Numbered from the stretch's first letter, positions 1 through 5,247 are shown. The stretch: DNA of 5,247 nt from Syntrophomonadaceae bacterium (GCA_003564505.1 PXFD01000021.1:1-5247), one strand, 5' to 3'. Notes: a model not told the origin generated them from the sequence alone. A program made the numbers and translations.

Positions 1-224
1 GCCCCGCAAACACCTCTTTGCGGACCGTCACCAAAAGGATCGATCCGGCAGGGCCCCATGGAACAGTTACGGCAGCTCAGGCCAAGGGAGCAATACCCGC
101 ATTGCGGTTCCTGCGCCTGCAGGCGATCCCATACTGTTTCAACCTGCTCCTCTTTAGCATGGCGAATCATTTTTTGGGCATCATGAGCCGCGCTTAATTC
201 TTTTTCCTTAAAATGTCCTGTCAT
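1..224 (-). CDS. cooS: Anaerobic Ni,Fe carbon monoxide dehydrogenase catalytic subunit, N-terminal part (runs off the left edge)
   Basis: This is the first 74 codons of the enzyme that interconverts CO and CO2 at a Ni-Fe-S C-cluster in the cytoplasm. The remainder, including the C-cluster ligands, lies beyond base 1. The N-terminus holds the cysteine-rich cluster region: C42 and C45 (CGYC), then C51, C54 and C59 in SCRNCSMGPC, then C73 in GVCG. By family comparison C51, C54, C59 and C73 are the B-cluster ligands. C42 and C45 form the CX2C type of D-cluster motif, with Ser at position 50 where the CX7C type has its second Cys. The ATG at 224-222 is preceded by a strong AAGGAGG-type ribosome binding site at 231-237 (read on the minus strand). 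The gene lies 72 nt downstream of cooF on the same strand, so the two are probably cotranscribed. The family call is very secure; the functional subtype (energy, NADPH supply, stress) is not decided by the visible part. Confidence 0.95.
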   Translation of the reverse strand, partial: MTGHFKEKELSAAHDAQKMIRHAKEEQVETVWDRLQAQEPQCGYCSLGLSCRNCSMGPCRIDPFGDGPQRGVCG

Positions 225-296
225 TGTAATCCTCCTTAACAACAATAGGTTTAATCTTAACCGGTATAAGCCGGTAGTTTTCAAGGCTTTCCTTAA

Positions 297-914
297 TTAA
301 CGGTTTTTATTGAGGTTGGCGGCATCTTTGCCCCAGGTTTTCCAGGCTGTAAAAGTTTCCGGCTGCTCCGGCGGTTCGGCCGGTTCAGCTACCGCGGCGG
401 AGACTGATCTGGATAATTCGCTGCCTGCAGTTTTGATCAGCTCATTAATTTCCCCAAATAAGAGGGCGTTAACCTTGCATACATCAACACAGGCCGGTTC
501 ACGGTTATCCTTTTGCCTTTCTATGCAGTGATCACATTTAAGTGCAACAACCCTGCCTTTTAAGGTCTCTGCGGATTCATAATAGCGGATCACGTCAAAT
601 GGACAGACCAGGGCACACATGGCACAGCTAATGCACTTGCTGCCATCAATTAAAACAATTTCCTGGTCGGGAGTGCGGCTGATAGCCGCGGTGGGGCATA
701 CTGCCAGGCAGGGGGCAGGGTTACAGTGCCTGCATTTGTTAGGAAATGAGGAATTGAAGTAACTTCCGGGACCGGCATTTATGCGCGGCCTGGGTTTGGG
801 GCTTTCGGAAACTGCCTGGAATAAATTTTTACTCTGTGAGTGCTCTACAGCGCAGGCAATTTCACATTGCTTGCAACCGACACAACGTTCCGGCTGAATA
901 AAAACAGTTTTCAT
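297..914 (-). CDS. cooF: CooF-type four-cluster [4Fe-4S] electron transfer protein of CO dehydrogenase
   Basis: This 205-residue cytoplasmic ferredoxin-like protein should accept electrons from CooS and deliver them to a hydrogenase, an oxidoreductase or another acceptor. Sixteen cysteines form four clusters in the DMSO-reductase-B/HycB-like pattern: C11-C14-C17-C21, C61-C64-C69-C73, C94-C97-C100-C104 and C127-C130-C142-C146. Residues from about 165 to the end form an Ala/Pro/Glu-rich tail (for example AEPAEPPEQPE) without cysteines, which is not part of the cluster fold. The ATG at 914-912 follows a near-perfect AAGGAGGT ribosome binding site (921-928). The gene is first of the cooF-cooS pair and is read from the divergent region up to about 1074. 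The assignment to CooF rather than another HycB/DmsB-like subunit rests on the sequence pattern plus the immediately downstream cooS. The downstream partner enzyme is not in view. Confidence 0.93.
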   Translation of the reverse strand: MKTVFIQPERCVGCKQCEIACAVEHSQSKNLFQAVSESPKPRPRINAGPGSYFNSSFPNKCRHCNPAPCLAVCPTAAISRTPDQEIVLIDGSKCISCAMCALVCPFDVIRYYESAETLKGRVVALKCDHCIERQKDNREPACVDVCKVNALLFGEINELIKTAGSELSRSVSAAVAEPAEPPEQPETFTAWKTWGKDAANLNKNR

Positions 915-1040
915 GCATCTACCTCCTTATCTTCGGTTAAAGCTTGCCTTCGCGAACCTGGAATGTTTCGCTGAGCAGATCAGGATAGCAGCTGCATCTA
1001 AAATATTTTTAAGCAGGTTGAATCAATAGCTGTTCGCTTA

Positions 1041-1065
1041 ATTTGAAAATAACAAATATTCAAAT
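1041..1065. promoter_or_regulatory. Near-perfect inverted repeat, candidate operator of cooFS
   Basis: Two 10-nt arms, ATTTGAAAAT (1041-1050) and ATATTCAAAT (1056-1065), are inverted copies with one mismatch around a 5-nt centre. The dyad covers most of the spacer and the -10 hexamer of the predicted cooF promoter. That is the usual geometry for a repressor, so a DNA-binding dimer could control cooFS here. It does not match the R. rubrum CooA half-site (TGTCA), and its TTGA/TCAA ends are too far apart for a standard FNR site. The regulator is unknown; function is inference from symmetry and position. Confidence 0.45.
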
Positions 1066-1074
1066 CTAAGTCAA
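1046..1074 (-). promoter_or_regulatory. Candidate sigma-A promoter for cooF-cooS
   Basis: Read on the minus strand, TTGACT (1074-1069) is a 5/6 match to the -35 consensus. A 17-nt spacer separates it from TATTTT (1051-1046), a 4/6 match to the -10. Transcription would start near 1039 and leave a leader of about 125 nt before the cooF ATG. It is the best promoter visible upstream of cooF, but it has no experimental support. Confidence 0.55.
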
Positions 1075-1124
1075 GTTAAAAAGGGTAAAAATTCGTAATT
1101 CCCGCTTGATTTTTCTTAAGCTGG

Positions 1125-1153
1125 TTGCCTGTTTGCAAAAAGTAAAATATACT
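1125..1153 (+). promoter_or_regulatory. Sigma-A-type promoter for the leader ORF and EamA transporter
   Basis: TTGCCT (-35, 1125-1130), a 17-nt spacer and TATACT (-10, 1148-1153) sit in an AT-rich setting. The expected start of transcription is near 1160, about 19 nt before the leader ORF and 69 nt before the transporter ATG. Both hexamers are reasonable matches and the spacing is optimal. Confidence 0.6.
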
Positions 1154-1178
1154 TTAGGCAAATAATTAAGAGGCTGAA

Positions 1179-1226
1179 ATGTTACTAATGAGAAATGTTA
1201 GCATACGGGAAGTAGTTGAAATCTAA
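1179..1226 (+). CDS. Putative 15-residue leader peptide, coupled to the downstream transporter
   Basis: A short ORF (MLLMRNVSIREVVEI) starts at ATG 1179 behind an AAGAGG ribosome binding site (1168-1173, 5-nt spacing). It ends with TAA at 1224-1226, only two bases before the transporter ATG at 1229. The transporter itself has only a poor, distant GGGAAG (1208-1213, 15 nt upstream), so its translation may depend on ribosomes finishing this ORF. The peptide matches no family I recognise. A direct repeat GAAATGTTA (1176-1184 and 1192-1200) overlaps its first start codon. It could also be a chance ORF, since 15 codons carry little statistical weight; the start signal and stop position are the real evidence. 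Confidence 0.4.
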   Translation: MLLMRNVSIREVVEI

Positions 1227-1228
1227 AA

Positions 1229-2134
1229 ATGGCAGGATATTTAGCAGCATTCAGAGAAAAAATTGGATACCTGCAAATCCTCATGGCAGCACTGATCTGG
1301 GGTAGTTATGGACTTTTTGTGCGCGCGCTGGATTATTCCCCGGAATATATTCTTTTTCACCGATTTTTATTTGGCCTGTTAGGTTTGTTAATTTTTGTGG
1401 CAGTCAGAGATGGCCTGGCATCAATGAAGCCGGCCCTGGTTCACTGGAAATTGATGCTGGTTCCTGCAGCATTAACCGGGCTTTCTTACCTGGCCTATAC
1501 CTATGCGATAAATTTTACCAGTGTTGCCAATGCAGCATTTTTAATCTACACAGCGCCCGTTTTTACTGTGTTATTTGCCCCTTTGATGTTGAAAGAAAAG
1601 CTGGAGCTGAGGACAATAATTGCTTTATTGATTTCCCTGCTGGGAACGGCTGCAATAATGGGTTACGGGGGACTTTTTAATGTCGGGTTAAGTTTGCTGG
1701 GTGATTTTATAGCCCTGTTGGGGGGAATGACATACGGATTCCTGGCTTTATTCCTGAAAAGAGTGCCTTTGGCCATGCTTGGGCCCAGGTCAAATATTTT
1801 GTCATCGAGTTATATTGCCCTGGCTTTCCTGCCTTTTGTTTTATTTTCCGCTGAAGGTGCAACCTGGAATGGGCTTTTGTTATTGCTTTTCTTAGGTTTA
1901 TTCCAGCAAGCTGTCGGGACCACCCTTTTTCACCTGGGTTTGAGAAAAGTTCAAGCGCAGCATGCCGGGATATTAACCTATTCAGAGCCCCTGGGAGCAA
2001 CCATAATGGCAGCCCTGTTCCTATATGAGGGAATAACCCCGGGGTCTTTGATCGGAGGCGCTCTGATTATTGCCGGGGGCTTGATTGTTATATTCAGGGA
2101 GAGATCAAAACCTGTAGGGAAATTGACTGTTTAG
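1229..2134 (+). CDS. EamA/DMT-superfamily transporter (ten-helix drug/metabolite exporter)
   Basis: This 301-residue integral membrane protein has about ten hydrophobic helices (roughly 14-33, 37-58, 72-95, 98-117, 126-145, 152-177, 190-208, 213-230, 245-265, 270-290). That is the size and topology of two tandem EamA domains. Typical marks are the WGS motif early in helix 1 (W24), the helix 4 stretch ending APLMLKEKL with E123, and the matching second-half segment YSEPLGATIMAALFLYEG with P254 and E267. Members export amino acids, metabolites or drugs; the sequence does not reveal the substrate. The ATG at 1229 is the first start after an in-frame TGA at 1217 and has no good ribosome binding site, but it sits two bases after a leader ORF. 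The gene diverges from cooFS and shows no evident link to CO metabolism. No GC-rich terminator follows it. Confidence 0.93.
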   Translation: MAGYLAAFREKIGYLQILMAALIWGSYGLFVRALDYSPEYILFHRFLFGLLGLLIFVAVRDGLASMKPALVHWKLMLVPAALTGLSYLAYTYAINFTSVANAAFLIYTAPVFTVLFAPLMLKEKLELRTIIALLISLLGTAAIMGYGGLFNVGLSLLGDFIALLGGMTYGFLALFLKRVPLAMLGPRSNILSSSYIALAFLPFVLFSAEGATWNGLLLLLFLGLFQQAVGTTLFHLGLRKVQAQHAGILTYSEPLGATIMAALFLYEGITPGSLIGGALIIAGGLIVIFRERSKPVGKLTV

Positions 2135-2246
2135 CAGCAATGTAATGGTATGTTAAAAAAATTTCTTAGCTATTTATCTTTATAGTTTAATTTAAGAGCC
2201 AGAGATCTATTGTTCATTTAAATTTATCAAAGGGAGGTTTATTGCC

Positions 2247-2999
2247 ATGAAAATATATTACCACCCTGATTTCCGGGAACATTATGCTTTTGATCCGGCA
2301 GCGGAGTCGGGACGCCTGGATCCTGCCATAGCCTTGTTAAAAAGCAAATATGAGCTGACAGAACCGCGTCCGGCTACCCGGGAAGAAATCCTGCGGGTTC
2401 ATACTGAAAGTCATTTTAGCAGTATCGAGCAGGATAGCTTGCTGTGTCATACGGCCCTGCTGGCGGCAGGATCGGCAATTGAATCAGCTGAAACTGCCTG
2501 CCGCGGAGAGCACGCATTTGCCCTCTGTCGCCCGCCCGGCCACCATGCTTCATCCGATTCCTGCTGGGGATTTTGCTATTTTAACAATATAGCGGTGGCT
2601 GTTCGCCACCTGCTGCATCATGGCATGATTAATTCTGCCCTGATTGTTGATTTCGATCTGCATTTTGGGGATGGAACTGCGAATATTTTTCAAAACGAGA
2701 GGGTTGTTAACTTTTGGCACAGCCGTGAGGGGTCAAACCGCCGCTACCTGGAGATATTGAAAGAAGATCTGAAGGGTTTCGATGCCGACCTGGTTGCTGT
2801 TTCAGCCGGATTTGATCGCGGGGTTGATGACTGGGGCGGCATGTTAACGGCAGCAGACTACGAAGAAATCGGCAGCCTGCTCGGTTCATTCGCCCGGGAG
2901 AAGTGTGGAAACCAGCTCTTCGCCGTGCTGGAAGGCGGCTATAACCACCAGGCCCTGGCTAAAAATATTGAAGCATTTTTAAAGGGTCTGGAGGGTTAA
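2247..2999 (+). CDS. HDAC-fold zinc deacetylase / acetylpolyamine amidohydrolase family protein, compact form
   Basis: This 250-residue protein belongs to the arginase/deacetylase fold family that removes acetyl groups from lysines, polyamines or other amides in the cytoplasm. Catalytic parts are all visible: the His dyad H99-H100 in RPPGHHA, GFCYFNN at 108-114, metal ligands D137 and H139 in DFDLHFGDGT with charge-relay D135, third ligand D190 in AGFD, and the transition-state Tyr Y232 in LEGGY. It is short for the family (often 300-380). D137 to D190 spans only 53 residues against about 89 in human HDAC8, and the N-terminal HPE-type motif is replaced by a DPAAESGRLDPA stretch (16-27). The ATG at 2247 follows GGGAGGT (2232-2238). 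A 112-nt AT-rich gap precedes it with a -10-like TTTAAT (2186-2191) but no good -35. The substrate is unknown; an acuC name would be a guess because no acu genes are near. Confidence 0.93.
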   Translation: MKIYYHPDFREHYAFDPAAESGRLDPAIALLKSKYELTEPRPATREEILRVHTESHFSSIEQDSLLCHTALLAAGSAIESAETACRGEHAFALCRPPGHHASSDSCWGFCYFNNIAVAVRHLLHHGMINSALIVDFDLHFGDGTANIFQNERVVNFWHSREGSNRRYLEILKEDLKGFDADLVAVSAGFDRGVDDWGGMLTAADYEEIGSLLGSFAREKCGNQLFAVLEGGYNHQALAKNIEAFLKGLEG

Positions 3000-3147
3000 A
3001 GGCTTTTATATTAACAGGTCTTTCGGGCGCTCCACGGTGTTGTAATTAGCCTGGTTTAGTGTTAATGTATTAGAGAAGACAAATAAGCTTGAAGCTATTT
3101 ACTTTCTGGCTAAGACTAACAAGTCATTGATGGGAGGCTTGAATAGT

Positions 3148-3615
3148 ATGCACTTTAAAAGAGCATTTGCAGCTTTACCCTTAGCAATTTTATTTTTTAT
3201 GGCCAGTGCTTTGATACCAGCCGGATCAAGTATATTGGAAGGCAGCTTAAATAGCATTGTTTATGCGGAAGAGCAGTTTATTAATCAGAGTGCTTCAACA
3301 TCCGGTGGTACTGTTAATCGTTATATTGATATCAGCAGCTCCGGGAGCCACGGTTACCTGCATGAAGACATGACCGTTGTCGGCAAGGCTTCAATTACGG
3401 AGTCTTTTACAATGAATAATATGAGCCCAGGTAGTGAGGCAGGTTCGGGTATTGACGATTGGGATATCTATCCTTCCGGTACCTCGGCCAGCAATACCAG
3501 TTCAGGCAGCAGTGAAAGCAGCACAGTTGCTGCCGAAGAAAAAGCAAATCCGCCGGAAGAGGCTGTGCTCGGTATAAGCATTGTTTCATATCCTTCCTGG
3601 CTCGATTTGTTTTAG
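3148..3615 (+). CDS. Small secreted Ser/Thr-rich protein of unknown function
   Basis: I do not recognise this 155-residue protein. It begins with a probable Sec signal peptide: basic K4-R5, a hydrophobic core from about 6 to 24, and a likely signal peptidase I site after V38-Y39-A40, just before EEQ. The region between core and cleavage site is unusually long. The mature part (about 115 residues) has no cysteine. Residues about 50-92 look beta-prone and Gly/Ser-rich; 93-129 are low complexity with about 15 Ser or Thr in 37; an acidic KANPPEE stretch follows; and the end is hydrophobic/aromatic (SYPSWLDLF). No LPXTG, lipobox or S-layer motif is present. The ATG at 3148 is chosen because GGGAGG (3132-3137) lies 10 nt before it; in-frame TTG 3127 and ATG 3130 have no ribosome binding site and the latter overlaps this one. 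A strong terminator follows, making it a single-gene unit at its 3' end. Confidence 0.72.
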   Translation: MHFKRAFAALPLAILFFMASALIPAGSSILEGSLNSIVYAEEQFINQSASTSGGTVNRYIDISSSGSHGYLHEDMTVVGKASITESFTMNNMSPGSEAGSGIDDWDIYPSGTSASNTSSGSSESSTVAAEEKANPPEEAVLGISIVSYPSWLDLF

Positions 3616-3640
3616 GTTCTAACTTTTAATAAGGATAAAC

Positions 3641-3671
3641 GGGCCTCCCTGCATAAAAGGGAGGCTTTCTT
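3641..3671 (+). terminator. Intrinsic (rho-independent) terminator after the secreted protein gene
   Basis: A perfect 8-bp GC-rich stem, GCCTCCCT (3643-3650) with AGGGAGGC (3658-3665), has a 7-nt loop and is followed by TTTCTT. Two G-U pairs could extend the base of the stem. It lies 28 nt past the TAG stop and should separate this gene from the downstream yjbQ-like gene. Confidence 0.88.
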
Positions 3672-3713
3672 AATATTAGTTTTATCCCTGATTTATCGAA
3701 AGGGTGAAAGATT

Positions 3714-4118
3714 GTGCAAAAGAAATTCAGCATCAGGACTGAAAGCCGAGAAGGGCTTTATGATATCACCGGACAGGTTGAAGCTGTTGTAGCTGACAGT
3801 GGTATTGAGAATGGATTGGTCTCGGTTTACGTGCAGGGCGCAACGGCAGCAATTATGATCCAGGAGAACTGGGATGAGAGCGTACAAAACGATGTAATCA
3901 ATTTGCTGGGAAAAGTTATACCGAGAGGTGTTTGGGAACATGACCGGCAGGATGGCAACGGTGATGCCCACCTGAAAGCCGGTTTGGTTGGTCCCGGGGA
4001 AACTGTTCCAGTTACCGGTGGCAAAATGGGTTTATCCACCTGGCAAAATCTCTTTCTCTGTGAGTTTGACGGCCCGCGCGGAACCAGGACAGTAGTTGTT
4101 ACTGTGCTTGGCACTTAA
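3714..4118 (+). CDS. yjbQ: YjbQ/UPF0047 family protein (secondary thiamine-phosphate synthase-like)
   Basis: This 134-residue cytoplasmic protein spans the whole UPF0047 (YjbQ) domain, at the usual family length of about 130-140. Characteristic segments are GATAAIMIQEN (42-52), VIPRGVWEHDRQDGNGDAHLKAG (68-90, with H76, D80, N82 and H86), LVGPGETVPV (91-100), and the C-terminal GLSTWQNLFLCEFDGPR (106-122). The E. coli member has weak thiamine-phosphate synthase activity, but the true physiological role of the family is unsettled, so this name is provisional. The start is GTG 3714, with AGGGTG (3701-3706) 7 nt upstream. Only 42 nt separate it from the preceding terminator and I see no convincing promoter there, so expression may come from partial read-through or from an unrecognised promoter. 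No thiamine biosynthesis gene or TPP riboswitch is present. Confidence 0.92.
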   Translation: MQKKFSIRTESREGLYDITGQVEAVVADSGIENGLVSVYVQGATAAIMIQENWDESVQNDVINLLGKVIPRGVWEHDRQDGNGDAHLKAGLVGPGETVPVTGGKMGLSTWQNLFLCEFDGPRGTRTVVVTVLGT

Positions 4119-4180
4119 AGAGGTTAATTTAAAGATGGCCGTAATATAAAGAAATTAATTCAGATAAAAGCTCGATTTAT

Positions 4181-4220
4181 TGTTTTTAAGCAGGGCGGAT
4201 GGTTACCAACTGTTTTTAAG
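4181..4220 (+). repeat. Exact 10-bp direct repeat upstream of the AbrB-family gene promoter
   Basis: TGTTTTTAAG occurs at 4181-4190 and again at 4211-4220, a 30-bp period or close to three helical turns. The second copy ends 5 bp before the candidate -35 at 4226. The placement is compatible with paired regulator sites, but an AT-rich decamer can recur by chance. Confidence 0.35.
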
Positions 4221-4225
4221 ATCTT

Positions 4226-4254
4226 TTGAAATAATGAAATGTTTGATGTAAAAC
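4226..4254 (+). promoter_or_regulatory. Candidate sigma-A promoter for the AbrB-family membrane protein
   Basis: TTGAAA (4226-4231), a 17-nt spacer and TAAAAC (4249-4254, 4/6 match) lie about 48-76 nt upstream of the TTG start. Spacing is optimal and the location is right; the -10 is only moderate. Confidence 0.45.
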
Positions 4255-4301
4255 GTTACTTGTTCTGTTCAAAGGAAATAATTTTTTTGGAGTGAAAGGG
4301 A

Positions 4302-5247
4302 TTGCTGGACTTAATCATTGAAATAGCAGTGCTTTTCGGATTGGGAAGCCTTGGCTGGCTTCTCTTTTATCTGCTGCGGATGCCTGCTCCGGCCCTGCTC
4401 GGAACGATAGCAGTGGTGGGGACCCTTAGGATTCTCGGGCTGCCTCTTCCGGAATCGCCTGGATTCTTTTCACCACTTGTCCAGGTAGTGCTGGGTCTTT
4501 ATGTTGGCTCAAAAGTAACCAGGGAAACTGTTAAAGAGTTAAAAAGTATGGTGCTGCCAGCTATAATTATTGCTACCTGGGCTTTAAGTGTAGTCTTTCT
4601 GCTAGGCACTTTTCTTTCGCGGTTAACTTACCTGGACCCGATCACGGCCATGCTTTCGTCCAGCATGGGTGGTCTACCTGAAATGACCATAATTGCCCTG
4701 GCTACACAGGCTGATCTTCCCGTTATTATTGTCATGCAGGCTGTCAGAATGATTTTGACCATGGTTTTATTTCCGATAATACTTAAAGTATGGATGAAAA
4801 AAGAAGAAGCAGAAAAAAATCAGGAGCAGTCTATTCCAGAAGCAAGCAGCAATCAAGAAATTTCAAACCACAGAGATACTAAAGCAAGCTCAAATCAGCC
4901 AGATCAGGGGTTTTTGTCCTATGAAACTTTAAATTCTATTAAAAGCATTTTTATATCAGTTGCTTTCGCAGCAGCAGGTGGCTGGCTGTTCCTTTCGTTA
5001 GGTGTGCCGGCAGGTGGAATGGTTGGCGCTACTTTCTTCATTGCCTTTTTATCTCTCTTAAGCAGGGTTAAGATTGCAGCGCCATCCACTAAGCTATTTG
5101 GAGTGATGCTTCTGGCTATTGGCCTTATGGTTACAGATAACCTCACTGCTGGCGCTGTTGAGGTTATTCTAACCGGTAACATCCTTATCCCGATAGCAAT
5201 ATCCACTGTAATAATTTTCGCTACATCGCTGGGAGTTGCCCTGCTAA
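4302..5247 (+). CDS. AbrB-family integral membrane protein (PF05145-type putative transporter), C-terminus off the right edge
   Basis: An open frame of 315 codons runs without stop to the right edge. The protein is very hydrophobic and is built as two related halves, as in the AbrB-duplication membrane family (often annotated ammonia monooxygenase-like or AbrB transporter, around 350 residues). The first half holds PAPALLGT near residues 28-35 and SSSMGGLPEMTIIALATQA with the family P-E-M motif at 126-128. The second half repeats the pattern with VPAGGMVGATFF. A 40-residue hydrophilic, Gln/Ser/Glu/Lys-rich linker (about 165-204) joins them. The start is TTG 4302: an in-frame TGA at 4293 excludes anything earlier, and GGAGTG (4289-4294) lies 7 nt before it. 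The name is misleading: this is not the DNA-binding AbrB regulator nor an ammonia monooxygenase. Substrate and function are not known to me. Confidence 0.9.
   Translation, partial: MLDLIIEIAVLFGLGSLGWLLFYLLRMPAPALLGTIAVVGTLRILGLPLPESPGFFSPLVQVVLGLYVGSKVTRETVKELKSMVLPAIIIATWALSVVFLLGTFLSRLTYLDPITAMLSSSMGGLPEMTIIALATQADLPVIIVMQAVRMILTMVLFPIILKVWMKKEEAEKNQEQSIPEASSNQEISNHRDTKASSNQPDQGFLSYETLNSIKSIFISVAFAAAGGWLFLSLGVPAGGMVGATFFIAFLSLLSRVKIAAPSTKLFGVMLLAIGLMVTDNLTAGAVEVILTGNILIPIAISTVIIFATSLGVALL

Larger units (their letters stand above)
915..1228. other. Divergent intergenic control region between cooFS and the EamA transporter
   Basis: About 314 bases, AT-rich in the middle, separate the two divergent genes. 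It contains the cooF ribosome binding site and a leader of roughly 125 nt, a candidate cooF promoter with an overlapping dyad (1041-1074), a forward promoter (1125-1153), and a leader ORF (1179-1226). Inside the cooF leader there is an 8-bp palindrome TTCGCGAA (949-956) and a pair of complementary hexamers, AACCTG (955-960) and CAGGTT (1014-1019), too weak to call a riboswitch. No terminator-like hairpin and no RNA gene was recognised. Confidence 0.8.

Noticed and set aside
260..275. Possible hairpin ACCGG-TATAAG-CCGGT between cooF and cooS
   Set aside because: A 5-bp stem with no U-tract on the minus strand is too weak for a terminator; it might slightly affect the cooF/cooS ratio but cannot be supported.
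310..531. Plus-strand open frame of 73 codons
   Set aside because: It is antisense to cooF, whose 16 ordered cysteines prove the coding strand; it has no ribosome binding site and no recognisable product.
915..1040. Possible riboswitch or attenuator in the cooF leader
   Set aside because: Only isolated short complementary segments were found; no known riboswitch core and no terminator hairpin with a U-tract could be built.
1707..2000. Minus-strand open frame of 97 codons
   Set aside because: It lies opposite the EamA transporter, whose membrane pattern and motifs run through the whole stretch; no start signal supports it.
3086..3096. Short palindrome AGCTTGAAGCT upstream of the secreted protein gene
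   Set aside because: Symmetry stops after five bases per arm and no promoter is clearly placed around it, so it is likely chance.
3127..3147. Earlier TTG (3127) or ATG (3130) start for the secreted protein
   Set aside because: No ribosome binding site precedes them, and GGGAGG at 3132-3137 is well placed only for ATG 3148, which also gives a normal signal-peptide N-terminus.
3827..4114. Minus-strand open frame of 95 codons
   Set aside because: It is a shadow of the yjbQ-like gene, whose conserved motifs on the plus strand cover the same bases.
4919..5206. Minus-strand open frame of 95 codons
   Set aside because: It is antisense to the second half of the AbrB-family membrane protein; the plus frame is uninterrupted and continues the family pattern.

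Overview
The window looks like chromosomal DNA from an anaerobic, Gram-positive-type bacterium, most probably a Clostridia-like Firmicute. This rests on a Ni,Fe carbon monoxide dehydrogenase with its CooF ferredoxin, strong GGAGG-type ribosome binding sites, use of TTG and GTG starts, moderate GC, and a YjbQ protein whose motifs resemble clostridial members. No mobile element, tRNA, rRNA or CRISPR array was seen. The assignment is inference; no marker gene fixes the taxon.

Left part, minus strand (1-914): a cooF-cooS pair. cooF (297-914) encodes a four-cluster [4Fe-4S] electron carrier. cooS (224 down to the left edge, N-terminal 74 codons only) encodes the catalytic CODH subunit. CooS would oxidise CO (or reduce CO2) and pass electrons through its B and D clusters to CooF. 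The visible N-terminus has the CX2C form of the D-cluster motif. The final electron acceptor lies outside the window.

Divergent control region (915-1228): a sigma-A-like promoter for cooFS carries a near-perfect dyad across its spacer and -10 element. Facing the other way is a good promoter (TTGCCT-N17-TATACT) for a ten-helix EamA/DMT exporter. The exporter lacks a good ribosome binding site, but a 15-codon leader ORF with its own site ends two bases before its ATG, which suggests translational coupling.

Right part, plus strand (1229-5247): five genes that look mostly independently transcribed. They are an EamA/DMT transporter, a compact 250-residue HDAC-fold deacetylase with all catalytic residues, a small secreted Ser/Thr-rich protein of unknown function followed by a clear intrinsic terminator, a YjbQ/UPF0047 protein, and an AbrB-family membrane protein that starts at TTG and runs off the right edge. 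No single pathway joins these genes. Apart from cooF-cooS they read as a housekeeping/accessory mixture. I found no clear evidence of a wholly new multigene system. The most unusual items are the coupled leader peptide, the dyad in the cooFS promoter, the shortened deacetylase and the orphan secreted protein.
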